From the NCBI RefSeq assembly GCF_000716875.1, contig NZ_JNWQ01000002.1, positions 1-64,000 of the forward strand: 64,000 bases of DNA, read 5' to 3'. Shown in pieces: positions 32,281-40,983 of this stretch. The notes beneath the pieces are model-generated. The model was given only the letters and a program-made list of their open reading frames with translations, was not told where the DNA came from and did not search any database. This DNA comes from Streptomyces novaecaesareae (lineage in GTDB: Bacteria; Actinomycetota; Actinomycetes; Streptomycetales; Streptomycetaceae). The position numbers were made by a program, and so were the translations under genes. Each line of letters begins with the position of its first letter. Within the stretch, counting starts at the first letter, position 1.

Positions 32281-33813
32281 ATGTCCGTCACTACAGCGGA
32301 GACAGACCTCCCACGCACGAGCGCACGGCCCTGGCTGGCACTCGCGATCCTCGCACTGCCGACGTTGCTGGTCGCGCTCGACTCGAACGTCCTCTTCCTG
32401 GCGCTGCCCAGGCTCACCGCCGACCTCGGCGCCAGCAGCGTCCAGCAGCTGTGGGTCACCGACGCCTACGGCTTCATGGTCGCCGGCCTGGTGATCACCA
32501 TGGGCTCGATCGGTGACCGGATCGGGCGCCGCAAGCTCCTCATGGCGGGCATGGCGGTGTTCGCGCTCGCCTCGCTGGCCTGCGCCTGGGCGACCAGCCC
32601 GATCATGCTGATCGTGGCGCGCGGCGTGCAGGGCATGGCGGGTGCGACGCTGATGCCCTCCACCCTCGCCCTGATCACCAACATCTTCCGCGACGACAAG
32701 CAGCGCGGGAAGGCCATCTCGATCTGGGCCACCTGCACCTTCACGGGCGCCGCGCTCGGCCCCGTGCTCGGCGGCGTGCTGCTGGTGCCGTTCTGGTGGG
32801 GCGCGGTGTTCCTGCTGGCCGTCCCGGTCGCGGCGGTGGTCCTGATCGCCGGGCCCATCCTGCTCCCGGAGTTCCGCCCCGAGCAGGCGAAGCGCCTGGA
32901 CTTCGTCAGCGTGGTGCTCTCCCTCCTGGGGATCCTGCCGGTCGTGTACGCGATCAAGGTGCTCTCGCTGGGCAACGGAAGCCCGGTGCCCGGTCTGGTG
33001 GCGCTGGCCGTGGGCCTGGTCTTCGGCACCGCGTTCGTGCGCCGGCAGCTCAAGGGCGATGACCCGCTGCTGGACCTGCGGCTCTTCGCGAACAGCTCCT
33101 TCACGATCATGCTGACCGCCCTGGCGCTGGCCGGGATGGTCCTGGCGGGCACCGCCCTGAACGTCACCCAGCTGCTGCAGACGGTGCTCGGCTTCTCCCC
33201 GCTGGCCTCGGCCCTGTGGTTCGTCCCGATGGGCCTGTGCATGGCGGTGGGGACGATGTCCACGCCGGCCCTGATGCGGTCGATCACGCCGCGGACCGCG
33301 ATCACCGGCGGCATGCTCCTCTCCGCGGTCGGTGCGGCGGTGCTGATCCTCGTGAACGGTGAGCACGGCGCCTGGCCGATCGTGCTCGGCACCGCGGTCA
33401 TCGGCCTGGGCGCCGGCCCGATGTTCGCGCTCGGCATCGGCCTGGTGGTGGGCTCGGTGCCGCCGGAGCGCGCGGGGTCCGCCGCGTCGATGGCGGAGAC
33501 CGCGAACTACCTGGGCGGTGCGCTCGGTCTGGCCGTCCTCGGCACGATCGGCTCCGCGGTCTACAGCAGCGACATGAGCGGGGTCGGGTCCGACCAGGCG
33601 CAGGAGACCGTCGCCGGGGCGGCCGCCGAGGCGGCGCAGCTCGGGGCCGACGCCTCCGCGGCGCTGCTGAAGACGGCGCACGCGGCGTTCGTCAGCGGGC
33701 TGAACACCGTCGCCGCCGTCTCCACCGGGGTCTTCGCCCTGCTGGCCGTCCTGGCGGGGATCTACTTCCAGCGGGCCGCCCGCAGCAGCGCCGGCAGCGG
33801 CAGCAGCGACTGA
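32281..33813 (+). CDS. MFS drug transporter, DHA2 (14-helix)
   Basis: 510 residues, with about 14 membrane helices and the DHA2 signs: LDSNVLFLALPRLTADLG in helix 1, loop GSIGDRIGRRKLL, and antiporter motif C in TCTFTGAALGPVLGG near residue 160. It should export a small molecule in exchange for protons. GAAGGGAAGCGAC lies upstream of the ATG. The leader has TCTCGA and CGAC elements, but at 20-base spacing, so membership in the local sigma set is doubtful. A second DHA2 pump is at 37548. Confidence 0.94.
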   Translation: MSVTTAETDLPRTSARPWLALAILALPTLLVALDSNVLFLALPRLTADLGASSVQQLWVTDAYGFMVAGLVITMGSIGDRIGRRKLLMAGMAVFALASLACAWATSPIMLIVARGVQGMAGATLMPSTLALITNIFRDDKQRGKAISIWATCTFTGAALGPVLGGVLLVPFWWGAVFLLAVPVAAVVLIAGPILLPEFRPEQAKRLDFVSVVLSLLGILPVVYAIKVLSLGNGSPVPGLVALAVGLVFGTAFVRRQLKGDDPLLDLRLFANSSFTIMLTALALAGMVLAGTALNVTQLLQTVLGFSPLASALWFVPMGLCMAVGTMSTPALMRSITPRTAITGGMLLSAVGAAVLILVNGEHGAWPIVLGTAVIGLGAGPMFALGIGLVVGSVPPERAGSAASMAETANYLGGALGLAVLGTIGSAVYSSDMSGVGSDQAQETVAGAAAEAAQLGADASAALLKTAHAAFVSGLNTVAAVSTGVFALLAVLAGIYFQRAARSSAGSGSSD

Positions 33814-33837
33814 CCTGACGGGACCGGAGAACGACGG

Positions 33838-33875
33838 AGCCGGCGCGGGGCCCTCGGGCCCGGCGCCGGCTTCTT
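33838..33875. terminator. Bidirectional terminator
   Basis: AGCCGGCGC (33838-33846) pairs with GCGCCGGCT at its far end, with an inner GGGCCC helix and TTCTTCGTT after it. It lies between the convergent MFS and ferredoxin genes. Confidence 0.75.
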
Positions 33876-33883
33876 CGTTGTCG

Positions 33884-34081
33884 CTAGCCCTCGGTCAGGG
33901 ACAGCGTGCGCGTCGGGCAGTCGTCGACCGCCGCTCGCGCGCCTTCCAGCGCGTCGCCGGTGACCTGGTCGACCAGCACCACGACCGTCCCGTCGTGGTC
34001 GTTCTGGTCGAACAGCTCGGGCGCGGCGAGGAAGCACCGGCCCGCGCCGATGCAGCGCTCCGGATCGGTACGGATCCGCAT
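33884..34081 (-). CDS. Ferredoxin (3Fe-4S type)
   Basis: 65 residues. The cluster ligands are Cys10 and Cys16 in CIGAGRC and the late Cys in DDCPTRT. Same class as the ferredoxin at 7053. It lies 11 bases downstream of the P450 at 34093 and should be its electron donor. GAAGGGGGAACCC precedes the ATG. No reductase is adjacent, so it probably uses the one at 7247 or another cellular reductase. Confidence 0.94.
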   Translation of the reverse strand: MRIRTDPERCIGAGRCFLAAPELFDQNDHDGTVVVLVDQVTGDALEGARAAVDDCPTRTLSLTEG

Positions 34082-34092
34082 GGGTTCCCCCT

Positions 34093-35307
34093 TCACCAGG
34101 TGACCGGCAGCGTGTGCAGGCCGTAGTTGACGTGGTACTCCTTGAAGCGCAGCGCGTCGACGGGCTCGGCCAGGCGCAGTTCGGGGACGCGGGCGAACAG
34201 CGTCGCCAGCGTGACCTCCAGTTCGGTCCGGGCCAGGTGCTGGCCCAGGCACTGGTGCGCGCCGAACCCGAAGGCCAGGCTGCGGTCGACGCGCTCGATG
34301 TCGAAGGCGTCCGGGTCCGGGAACCGCTTCGGGTCCCGGTTGGCCGCCACCGTCAGGCCGAGCACGCCCTCGCCGGCCGCGATCGTGACCCCGCCGATCT
34401 CGACGTCCTCCAGGGCCACCCGGGAGTTGGCGATCTCCGCGATGGTGAAGTAGCGCAGCAGCTCGTCGACCGCGGCCGGCCAGCGCGACGGGTCGGCGGT
34501 CAGCGAGCGGCGCAGCTCCGGGCGTTCGAGGAGCAGCATGGCGCTCAGGCCGACGACGTTCGCGATGGTCTCGTGGCCCGCCATGAGCAGCATGAACGCC
34601 ATGCCGACGAGGTCGCGGTGGTCGGGGACGCCCGGCTCACCGCGCCGCGCCGCCAGCCGGCCGAGCAGGTCGTCGGTCGGCACCCGTTCCTTGCTGGTCA
34701 CCAACTCGTCCATGTAGCCCATGAGTTCGGCGGTGGCGTGAGCGCCGGCCTCGGGGGTGCCGGCGTTCATCAGGATGTAGGAGGTCCGCAGGAAGAACTC
34801 GCGGTCGGCGAAGGGGACGCCGAGGAGTTCGCAGATCACCAGCAGCGGCACCGGGTTGGCGAAGGCGTCGATGAGGTCGGCGGGGCGGGGCCCGGCCAGG
34901 AGCCGGTCGACGTACTCGTCGGTGATCTCCTGGATCCGGGGCCGCAGCCGGTTGATGCTGCGCGGGGTGAAGTCTCCGGCCACCGCGCGTCGGGCCAGCG
35001 TGTGGTCGGGCGGGTCCATCCCGACCAGTGAGGTGGAGAACTCGGGCGGGGGGACCTGGTGGTCCATCATCAGCGGGTACCCCGGGCGGCGCAGGTCGGA
35101 GCTGAAGCGGTTGTCGCCCAGCATCGCCTTGACGTCCTCGTAGCGGGTCGTGGCCCAGGCGAGCTTGCCGCTGGGCAGCTTGATCCTGCTCGGGGTCGGA
35201 CGGTCGAGGAGTTCGCGGTAGCCGTCCGGCAGCGCGTACGGGCAGGTCCGGCGGATCGGGTAGGACAGGGGCTCGGGGTGCTCGGTCATCTCGGACGGGT
35301 CGGCCAT
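34093..35307 (-). CDS. Cytochrome P450
   Basis: 404 residues. The N-terminus SYPIRRTCPYALPDGYREL and the I-helix LLMAGHETIANVV are CYP105-like. The haem loop is FGFGAHQCLGQHLA near residue 350. All residues needed for oxygen activation are present. It is the middle gene of an acyltransferase-P450-ferredoxin operon driven from an ECF42-type promoter (36617-36643). It probably tailors the same compound that the acyltransferase acylates. Confidence 0.95.
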   Translation of the reverse strand: MADPSEMTEHPEPLSYPIRRTCPYALPDGYRELLDRPTPSRIKLPSGKLAWATTRYEDVKAMLGDNRFSSDLRRPGYPLMMDHQVPPPEFSTSLVGMDPPDHTLARRAVAGDFTPRSINRLRPRIQEITDEYVDRLLAGPRPADLIDAFANPVPLLVICELLGVPFADREFFLRTSYILMNAGTPEAGAHATAELMGYMDELVTSKERVPTDDLLGRLAARRGEPGVPDHRDLVGMAFMLLMAGHETIANVVGLSAMLLLERPELRRSLTADPSRWPAAVDELLRYFTIAEIANSRVALEDVEIGGVTIAAGEGVLGLTVAANRDPKRFPDPDAFDIERVDRSLAFGFGAHQCLGQHLARTELEVTLATLFARVPELRLAEPVDALRFKEYHVNYGLHTLPVTW

Positions 35308-35332
35308 GGCGGTCTCCGATGCTCGCGGGCGG

Positions 35333-36523
35333 TCAGGTCTGCGGCTGGGGCTCCGGTTTCGGGCGGTTGGCGGCGGGTCGGGCTGCCGGGCGGCTCCAAC
35401 GGCGCATGGCCGGCAGTTCGACGGTCCTGTGCAGCACCCAGGCGAGCGCGACGATCAGGACGTAGAGGCCGATGACGAACAGGACGGCGACGGGCGTGCT
35501 GAACGCGGTCGGGGTGTACGAGTGCGCGTAGCCCACGAGTTCACCCGCGAAGGCCGCGTGCACCGCGAACATCACGGTGATGTGGATGATGTAGAAGGCG
35601 AAGGACAGCTCCCCGAGCCACACCATGGGGCGGGTGCTGAGGACCGTGCGCTTGCCGGAGAGGTCCCTGGCGGCCAGCGCGCCGATCAGCAGCGCGGCCG
35701 GGACGGGGTAGAACGCCGCGATCCCGAAGGGGATGGGCAGGTGGTACAGCAGCAGGAAGGCGGCGAGGTTGAGCAGGACGGCCGGCAGGATGCGGATCTT
35801 CGGCCACCGGCCGGAGGCGACGATCCGGGCGAGGAACATGCCGATCACGAAGTCGATGCAGCGGACGGGCGGGAAGAAGTACAGCGCCCACAGCTGGGGC
35901 CAGGAGCCCAGCGGGTAGAAGTGGCTCGGCGGGAAGCCCGACAGCAGCGGGTAGCTGATCGCCGGGAGCAGGATGGCGGTCGCGCCGAGGCCGATGATCC
36001 AGGACCACAGCGCCCGGTTGTCGAGGCGCCTGATCAGGCGGACCAGCAGCGGGAACATCGCGTAGCAGAGCATCTCCACCGCGAGCGTCCAGGTCGCGCC
36101 GTTGAACTGGTACATGATCAGGTCCTGGGAGGGCCACCAGTTCTGCACCAGGAAGAGGTTGGCGATCGCCGGCCCCCACCGGATCGTCTCGCCCGCGGCG
36201 GCGAACTGGGTCAGCGCGACGGCCGCGATCAGGACGTGGGAGGGGCCGATGCGCATCACCCTGCGCCGCCAGAAGCCGGTCGCCGTCTGGCCCGGCTTGG
36301 CCGACCAGGTGAGCACGAATCCGCTGAGGACGAAGAAGAAGGAGACGGCGAGGAATCCGATCCGGCCGTTTCCGGTCAGGGTGTTGAAGACGGAGAGGGC
36401 GTCCGGGTCCTTGAACGCGCCGAGGACGAGCGCGTGGCTGGCGAAGACGAAGACGACGGCGATGGCGCGGAGTCCCTCCAGTGACGGCAGTGTTGCCGCA
36501 CGGGTGGGTGACGGTGCGTTCAT
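35333..36523 (-). CDS. Acyltransferase 3 family membrane protein
   Basis: 396 residues with about ten membrane helices. The family signature is intact: LPSLEGLRAIAVVFVFASHA with the catalytic His in helix 1, and FFFVLSGFVLTW near residue 65. Such enzymes move acyl groups onto sugars, lipids or antibiotics at the membrane. The ATG follows AAAGAGGTTGCAC. It heads the operon with the P450 (25 bases between) and ferredoxin, with the promoter 94 bases upstream. Confidence 0.92.
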   Translation of the reverse strand: MNAPSPTRAATLPSLEGLRAIAVVFVFASHALVLGAFKDPDALSVFNTLTGNGRIGFLAVSFFFVLSGFVLTWSAKPGQTATGFWRRRVMRIGPSHVLIAAVALTQFAAAGETIRWGPAIANLFLVQNWWPSQDLIMYQFNGATWTLAVEMLCYAMFPLLVRLIRRLDNRALWSWIIGLGATAILLPAISYPLLSGFPPSHFYPLGSWPQLWALYFFPPVRCIDFVIGMFLARIVASGRWPKIRILPAVLLNLAAFLLLYHLPIPFGIAAFYPVPAALLIGALAARDLSGKRTVLSTRPMVWLGELSFAFYIIHITVMFAVHAAFAGELVGYAHSYTPTAFSTPVAVLFVIGLYVLIVALAWVLHRTVELPAMRRWSRPAARPAANRPKPEPQPQT

Positions 36524-36616
36524 GTGCAACCTCTTTCTCCCGGGGCGGGGAACGTTCGGGCGGTACCTTCCGATCTTTCGCTGGGCGGCGCGCGGCGCGG
36601 CGCCACTCGCCAGTAA

Positions 36617-36643
36617 GTCGGAGCCGGACGGAGGGATTCGACA
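36617..36643 (-). promoter_or_regulatory. ECF42-type promoter P5
   Basis: On the minus strand TGTCGA (36643-36638), 17 bases, then CGAC (36620-36617), upstream of the acyltransferase-P450-ferredoxin operon. Distance to the ATG is 94 bases, longer than at the other sites. Confidence 0.7.
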
Positions 36644-36682
36644 TCGTCTTTTCTTCCAACGTGCTGCCCGACGGGGGTTTGA

Positions 36683-36734
36683 ACGACCGACGGCTGTGGC
36701 CGGGGCGGGAGCCCCGGCCACAGCCGTCGGTCGT
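36683..36734 (-). terminator. 24-bp perfect hairpin
   Basis: Arms 36683-36706 and 36711-36734 pair without mismatch around a GGGA loop. It stands 15 bases after the stop of the reductase-like gene at 36750 and insulates it from the promoter P5. Confidence 0.9.
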
Positions 36735-36749
36735 CGTACGGGTCGCTGG

Positions 36750-37394
36750 TCACCGCCTCCAGAACAGCAGGTGGGTGACGCCGCTCGGGCTGGGCACCGT
36801 GTCGAGGTGGAAGCGGTCGAGCAGCTCGGTGTGGCTCCGCCAGAGACGCTCCCCCCGGCCGATGTCGACGGGCGCGACGGCGATGTGCAGGGTGTCGATC
36901 AGGTCGGCGTCCAGGAACTCGCGGACGGTGGTGACCCCGCCGCTGATGCGCACGTTCCGCTCCCCGGCGGCCTGCTTCGCCTGCTCCAGGGCCTCGGCGG
37001 GCTTCGCGTCGATGAAGTGGAAGGTGGTGTCGGCCAGGGTGAAGGAGGGGCGCTCGTAGTGGGTGAGCACGAACACCGGCGCGTGGAACGGCGGGTTGGC
37101 CCCCCACCAGCCCTTCCACTCGTGGTTCTCCCAGGGCCCGCGCTGGGGGCCGAACTTGTTGCGTCCCATGATCACCGCGCCGGGCGGGCGGGCGTGGTCG
37201 CGGGTCAGGTAGTCGTCCAGGCCGCGGGTGCCGCCGGGGTCGGTGCGGTTCACCCAACTCGCCGTGGCGCCGGCCCAGGAGAAGAGGGGGGACGGATCCG
37301 CATGGCCGAAGGGCCGTTCCAGCGACTGCCCCTCACCGGCGCCGAACCCGTCCCGTGACACGTTGAAGCACTGCACCGATACCAGCTGCGACAT
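36750..37394 (-). CDS. RibD C-terminal/dihydrofolate reductase-like protein
   Basis: 214 residues of the DHFR/RibD_C reductase fold: start SQLVSVQCFNVSRDGFGAGE, then AVIMGRNKFGP and a late NVRISGGVTTVREFLDADLI, which binds NADPH. The family includes pterin and pyrimidine reductases and many general NADPH reductases; the substrate is unknown. The ATG at 37394 has GAGAGGTGT upstream. It lies between the DHA2 transporter and the strong 24-bp terminator. Confidence 0.87.
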   Translation of the reverse strand: MSQLVSVQCFNVSRDGFGAGEGQSLERPFGHADPSPLFSWAGATASWVNRTDPGGTRGLDDYLTRDHARPPGAVIMGRNKFGPQRGPWENHEWKGWWGANPPFHAPVFVLTHYERPSFTLADTTFHFIDAKPAEALEQAKQAAGERNVRISGGVTTVREFLDADLIDTLHIAVAPVDIGRGERLWRSHTELLDRFHLDTVPSPSGVTHLLFWRR

Positions 37395-37547
37395 GCCGTC
37401 CACACCTCTCCTCGTGGGGCGCGTCAGGCCAGCCGTGCGGTGGTCATCCGTACGGTCGGGCGCCCGCCCTGCCAACGACCGTCGCGCAGGCGGGGCACGG
37501 CGTGGTGGTCCGTACGGGTGAGCGCCGCACGCCCGGGCCAGCCGTGG

Positions 37548-39134
37548 TCAGCCGGTCGCGGGGAGGGAGCCCTCGCTGTGCTCCGGGGCGGGGCCGGCCG
37601 GCGGCCGGCCGGTGGGCGGCACGTGCCGGAGCAGGGCGGTGACCAGCACGGCGGTGGCGACCAGCAGGACGCCGGCGATCGTGACCACGGTGTGGAGCTC
37701 GCCGGCGAAGGCCGCCCGGGCGGGGGTGAGGAGCGCGTCGGCGGCCGGGCCGGACAGCGATCCGGCGGCCTCCCTCGCGCCGGAGAGGGAGTCCTTCGCC
37801 GCCCGGGCGGCGTCCGCGGGCAGGCCGTCGGGGAGGCGGAGCGCGCCGCGGTAGACGGCGGCGCCGACGCTGCCGAGGGCGGCGATGCCGAGGGCGAAGC
37901 CGAGTTGGCCGCTGGTCTCGTTGAGGGCGGCCGCGGAGCCGGCCTTCTCCTGCGGCGCGGAGCCCATCACCAGGCCCATGCCGAGGGTGACCATCGGGCC
38001 GGAGCCGAGGAAGACCACGGCGAAGCCGGCGATCAGCACGGCCGGGCTCGATCCGGGCTCCGCCCTGGTGATCACCGCCATGCCGAGCGTGCAGAGGACC
38101 AGCCCGCCGCCGATGAGGTAGGCCGGGCGGTAGCGCTGGCCGAGTCTGGGGGACAGGGCGAAGCTGACGGTGTTGGAGGCGATCGCCGGCAGCATCCACA
38201 GGCCCGCGTGGAACGGGTCGAGGCCGTACAGCAGTTGCAGGGCCTGGGTGACGAAGAACATCACCGCGCCGGTGAGCATGGTGCCGAGGAACAGGCTGAC
38301 CAGCGCCGCCGTGAAGGCGCGGTGGCCGAACAGGCTCAGGTCGAGGAGCGGGGCCGACAGTTGGCGCTGCCGGTGGACGAAGAGGATGCCGAAGCCGATG
38401 CCGAGCAGCACGCCCGCGATCGGCGTCGGATGCCAGCCGTCCTGGGCGATCTCCTTCAGCCCCCAGATGGCGGGGAGGACGGCGGCCAGCGACTCCAGCA
38501 CGCTGATCAGGTCCAGGCGTCCGGCGTCGGGGTTGCGGAACTCGGGCAGCAGGACGGGGCCGAGCACGAGCAGCAGCACCATCGCGGGCACGCCGAGCAG
38601 GAACGCCGAGCCCCACCAGAAGTGGGCGAGCATGGTGCCGCCGACGATCGGGCCGACGACGGCGCCGCCCGAGAAGCACGCGCTCCAGATGCCGAAGGCG
38701 GCGCCGCGCTGTCTCGGGTCCCGGAACATGGTGGTGATCAGCGAGAGCGTGCCCGGCGCGAGGGTGGCGCCGGCGATGCCGAGCAGGGCGCGTGCGGCGA
38801 TCAGCATGACCGGGTCGACGGCGTACGCGGCGGCGACGGAGGCGAGGCCGAACGCGCCGGCGCCGATCATCAGCAGCCGGCGCCGGCCGATGCGGTCGCC
38901 GACCGACCCCATGGTGACGAGCAGGCCGGCGAGCATGAACGGGTAGATGTCGGTGATCCACAGCTGCTGCACGCCGCCGGCCCGGAGGTCCTGCGCCAGG
39001 CTGGGCAGCGCCAGCAGCATGACGAAGACGTCGATCGAGACCAGCAGGGCGGGCAGGGCGAGGACGGCCAGCCCGATCCACTCCCGCCGTCCGGCCCGGG
39101 TCGCGGGCGTGCCGGGGGGTGTGGTGTCGCTCAT
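37548..39134 (-). CDS. MFS drug transporter, DHA2, sigma-controlled
   Basis: 528 residues and about 14 helices. SIDVFVMLLALPSLAQDL in helix 1, GSVGDRIGRRRLL in loop 2-3, and motif C-like GIWSACFSGGAVVGPIVGG. It is paralogous to the pump at 32281, with the same C-terminal extracellular helix. GGAAGGACC precedes the start; a GTG one codon earlier is also possible. An ECF42-type promoter (39195-39221) faces it, divergent from the YCII-sigma factor operon. Likely an export or resistance pump for the compound that the regulon handles. Confidence 0.94.
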   Translation of the reverse strand: MSDTTPPGTPATRAGRREWIGLAVLALPALLVSIDVFVMLLALPSLAQDLRAGGVQQLWITDIYPFMLAGLLVTMGSVGDRIGRRRLLMIGAGAFGLASVAAAYAVDPVMLIAARALLGIAGATLAPGTLSLITTMFRDPRQRGAAFGIWSACFSGGAVVGPIVGGTMLAHFWWGSAFLLGVPAMVLLLVLGPVLLPEFRNPDAGRLDLISVLESLAAVLPAIWGLKEIAQDGWHPTPIAGVLLGIGFGILFVHRQRQLSAPLLDLSLFGHRAFTAALVSLFLGTMLTGAVMFFVTQALQLLYGLDPFHAGLWMLPAIASNTVSFALSPRLGQRYRPAYLIGGGLVLCTLGMAVITRAEPGSSPAVLIAGFAVVFLGSGPMVTLGMGLVMGSAPQEKAGSAAALNETSGQLGFALGIAALGSVGAAVYRGALRLPDGLPADAARAAKDSLSGAREAAGSLSGPAADALLTPARAAFAGELHTVVTIAGVLLVATAVLVTALLRHVPPTGRPPAGPAPEHSEGSLPATG

Positions 39135-39194
39135 CACGGGGTCCTTCCGGATTTCCGGGGCACCCGGTGTCCGCGGGCGCCGTCACACCGGTAC

Positions 39195-39221
39195 GTCGGA
39201 CCAGGCGACACGGTCTCGACG
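39195..39221 (-). promoter_or_regulatory. ECF42-type promoter P4
   Basis: On the minus strand CGTCGA (39221-39216), 17 bases, then CGAC (39198-39195), ending 61 bases before the DHA2 transporter start. Divergent from P2. Confidence 0.72.
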
Positions 39222-39265
39222 TCTGCGGCGGAAACCCGGACGGGGCGGCGCGATCTCGGCTTGGA

Positions 39266-39292
39266 TGTCGAGGGCGGGCCGCCCGCGGCGAC
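39266..39292 (+). promoter_or_regulatory. ECF42-type promoter P2
   Basis: TGTCGA (39266-39271), 17 bases, then CGAC (39289-39292), 53 bases before the YCII gene that precedes the sigma factor gene. It implies autoregulation. Confidence 0.78.
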
Positions 39293-39344
39293 GTCTCAGG
39301 TAGAGAACACCTGTCGGCCGCGCGAGGGATCAAGGAATGATGAG

Positions 39345-39707
39345 ATGAAGTACATGCTGCTGATCCACATGGACCCGGTAGTCTGGGACGGCCTGTCCGA
39401 GAGAGAGCGCAACGCCGTCTTCTCCGGACACGCCACGTTCCAGCAGAACATCCTCGACTCCGGTGAGATGGTGATGACCCAGGCGCTCGCCGATCCGTCC
39501 GGCAGCGCCACGGTCAAGGTCCGCGACGGCCGGCCCGCTGTCACCGACGGCCCGTACCTGGACGCCAAGGAATTCATCGCCGGCTACTACCTGGTCGACT
39601 GCGCCTCCAAGGAACGCGCCGTCGAACTGGCCGGCCAGATCCCCGACGCCCGGTACACCGGCATCGAGGTCCGCCAGGTCGTCTTCGAAGCCGATACGGA
39701 GAGTTGA
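39345..39707 (+). CDS. YCII/DGPF-domain protein 2
   Basis: 120 residues: MKYMLLIHMDPVVWDGLSER and the signature AVTDGPYLDAKEFIAGYYLV. Only 4 bases separate it from the sigma factor gene, so the two form an operon. AAGGAATGA is the ribosome site. The YCII-ECF42 pair is a known conserved association. The role of the protein is not established; a sensor or co-regulator has been considered for the group. Confidence 0.94.
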   Translation: MKYMLLIHMDPVVWDGLSERERNAVFSGHATFQQNILDSGEMVMTQALADPSGSATVKVRDGRPAVTDGPYLDAKEFIAGYYLVDCASKERAVELAGQIPDARYTGIEVRQVVFEADTES

Positions 39708-39711
39708 GCAG

Positions 39712-40962
39712 ATGAACCCTGACGCCCGGGTCGAGGACCTGCTCCGATCGCTGGCACCGCAGGTCCTCGGCGCGGTCGTCCGCCGCTACGGGCACTTCGA
39801 CGCCTGCGAGGACGCCGTCCAGGACGCCATGCTGGCGGCCGCCGTCCAGTGGCCCGAACAGGGCGTCCCCGGCAACCCCCGGGCGTGGCTGATCACCGTG
39901 GCCGCCCGCCGGGTGATCGACGGGCTGCGCAGCGAGCAGGCCCGCCAGCGCCGGGAGGCCACCGCCGCCGCGCTCACCCCGACCGACGAGACGGTGACAC
40001 CCGGCCCGGGCGAGGAACCCAAGGCGGCCGAGCAGGACGACATGCTCACCCTGCTCTTCCTGTGCTGCCACCCCTCGCTCACCCCGGGCTCGCAGGTCGC
40101 GCTCACCCTGCGGGCCGTCGGCGGCCTGACCACCGCGCAGATCGCGCACGCCTTCCTGGTCCCCGAATCGACCATGGCCCAGCGGATCAGCCGGGCCAAG
40201 CAGCGGATCAAGAGCACCGGGCTGCCGTTCCGGATGCCGCCCGAGAGCGAGCGCACGGAACGACTGGCGGTCGTGCTCCAGGTGCTCTACCTGATCTTCA
40301 ACGAGGGCTACACCACCACCAGCGGCCCCGACCTCCAACAGCCCGAACTCGCCTGCGAGGCGATCCGGCTCAACCGCGAGCTGCACCGGCTGCTGCCCGG
40401 GGAGGGCGAGGTCGCCGGCCTGCTGGCGTTGATGCTGCTCACCGACGCCCGCCGGCCGGCCCGCACCCGGCCCGACGGCAGCCTCGTCCCGCTCGCCGAG
40501 CAGGACCGCTCCCGCTGGGACCAGGCCGCGCTCAAGGAGGGCCTGGCGCTGATCGCCGAGACCCTCCCGCGGATGGTGACCGGGCCGTACCAGGTGCAGG
40601 CGGCCATCGCGGCCGTGCACGGCGAGGCCGCGCACGCCGACGACACCGACTGGCCGCAGATCATGGCGCTGTACGAAGTGCTGGAGCGGATGTCCCCCGG
40701 CCCGATGGTGACGCTCAACTACGCGGTCGCCGCCGCGATGGTCCAGGGCCCGGAGGCCGGGCTCGAACTGCTCGCGACCCTGGAGGCCGACGGCCGGCTC
40801 GCGGGCCACCACCGGCTGTCCGCGGTCCGCGCCCACCTGCTGGAGATGAGCGGGGACCTGGAGGCGGCCCGGAAGAGCTTCCGGGAGGCCGCCAAGCGCA
40901 CCGGCAGCATTCCCGAGCGCCGGTACCTGGAGAGCAGGGCCGACGGGCTGGGCGATCGCTGA
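39712..40962 (+). CDS. ECF sigma factor, group ECF42
   Basis: 416 residues. Sigma region 2 covers EDAVQDAMLAAAVQWPEQG and NPRAWLITVAARRVIDGLR. Region 4 covers LTLRAVGGLTTAQIAHAFL and ESTMAQRISRAKQRIK. After it comes the 230-residue C-terminal extension of this group (LIFNEGYTTTSGPDL, then TPR-like helices such as MVTLNYAVAAAMVQGPEAGL), which replaces the need for an anti-sigma factor. No anti-sigma gene is adjacent. Cotranscribed with a YCII gene from P2. The five [T/C]GTCGA-N17-CGAC sites in this window are the expected targets. Confidence 0.95.
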   Translation: MNPDARVEDLLRSLAPQVLGAVVRRYGHFDACEDAVQDAMLAAAVQWPEQGVPGNPRAWLITVAARRVIDGLRSEQARQRREATAAALTPTDETVTPGPGEEPKAAEQDDMLTLLFLCCHPSLTPGSQVALTLRAVGGLTTAQIAHAFLVPESTMAQRISRAKQRIKSTGLPFRMPPESERTERLAVVLQVLYLIFNEGYTTTSGPDLQQPELACEAIRLNRELHRLLPGEGEVAGLLALMLLTDARRPARTRPDGSLVPLAEQDRSRWDQAALKEGLALIAETLPRMVTGPYQVQAAIAAVHGEAAHADDTDWPQIMALYEVLERMSPGPMVTLNYAVAAAMVQGPEAGLELLATLEADGRLAGHHRLSAVRAHLLEMSGDLEAARKSFREAAKRTGSIPERRYLESRADGLGDR

Positions 40963-40983
40963 CTGGCCGTCAGTTCTGTTTGG

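Noticed and set aside
37440..37500. ECF42-type promoter before the reductase-like gene at 36750
   Set aside because: The minus strand has GGTCGT and CGAC but a 16-base spacer and two mismatches in the -35 element.
40955..40975. Terminator between the sigma factor gene and the ebo-type operon
   Set aside because: CTGAC-TGGCC-GTCAG gives only a 5-bp stem overlapping the stop codon.
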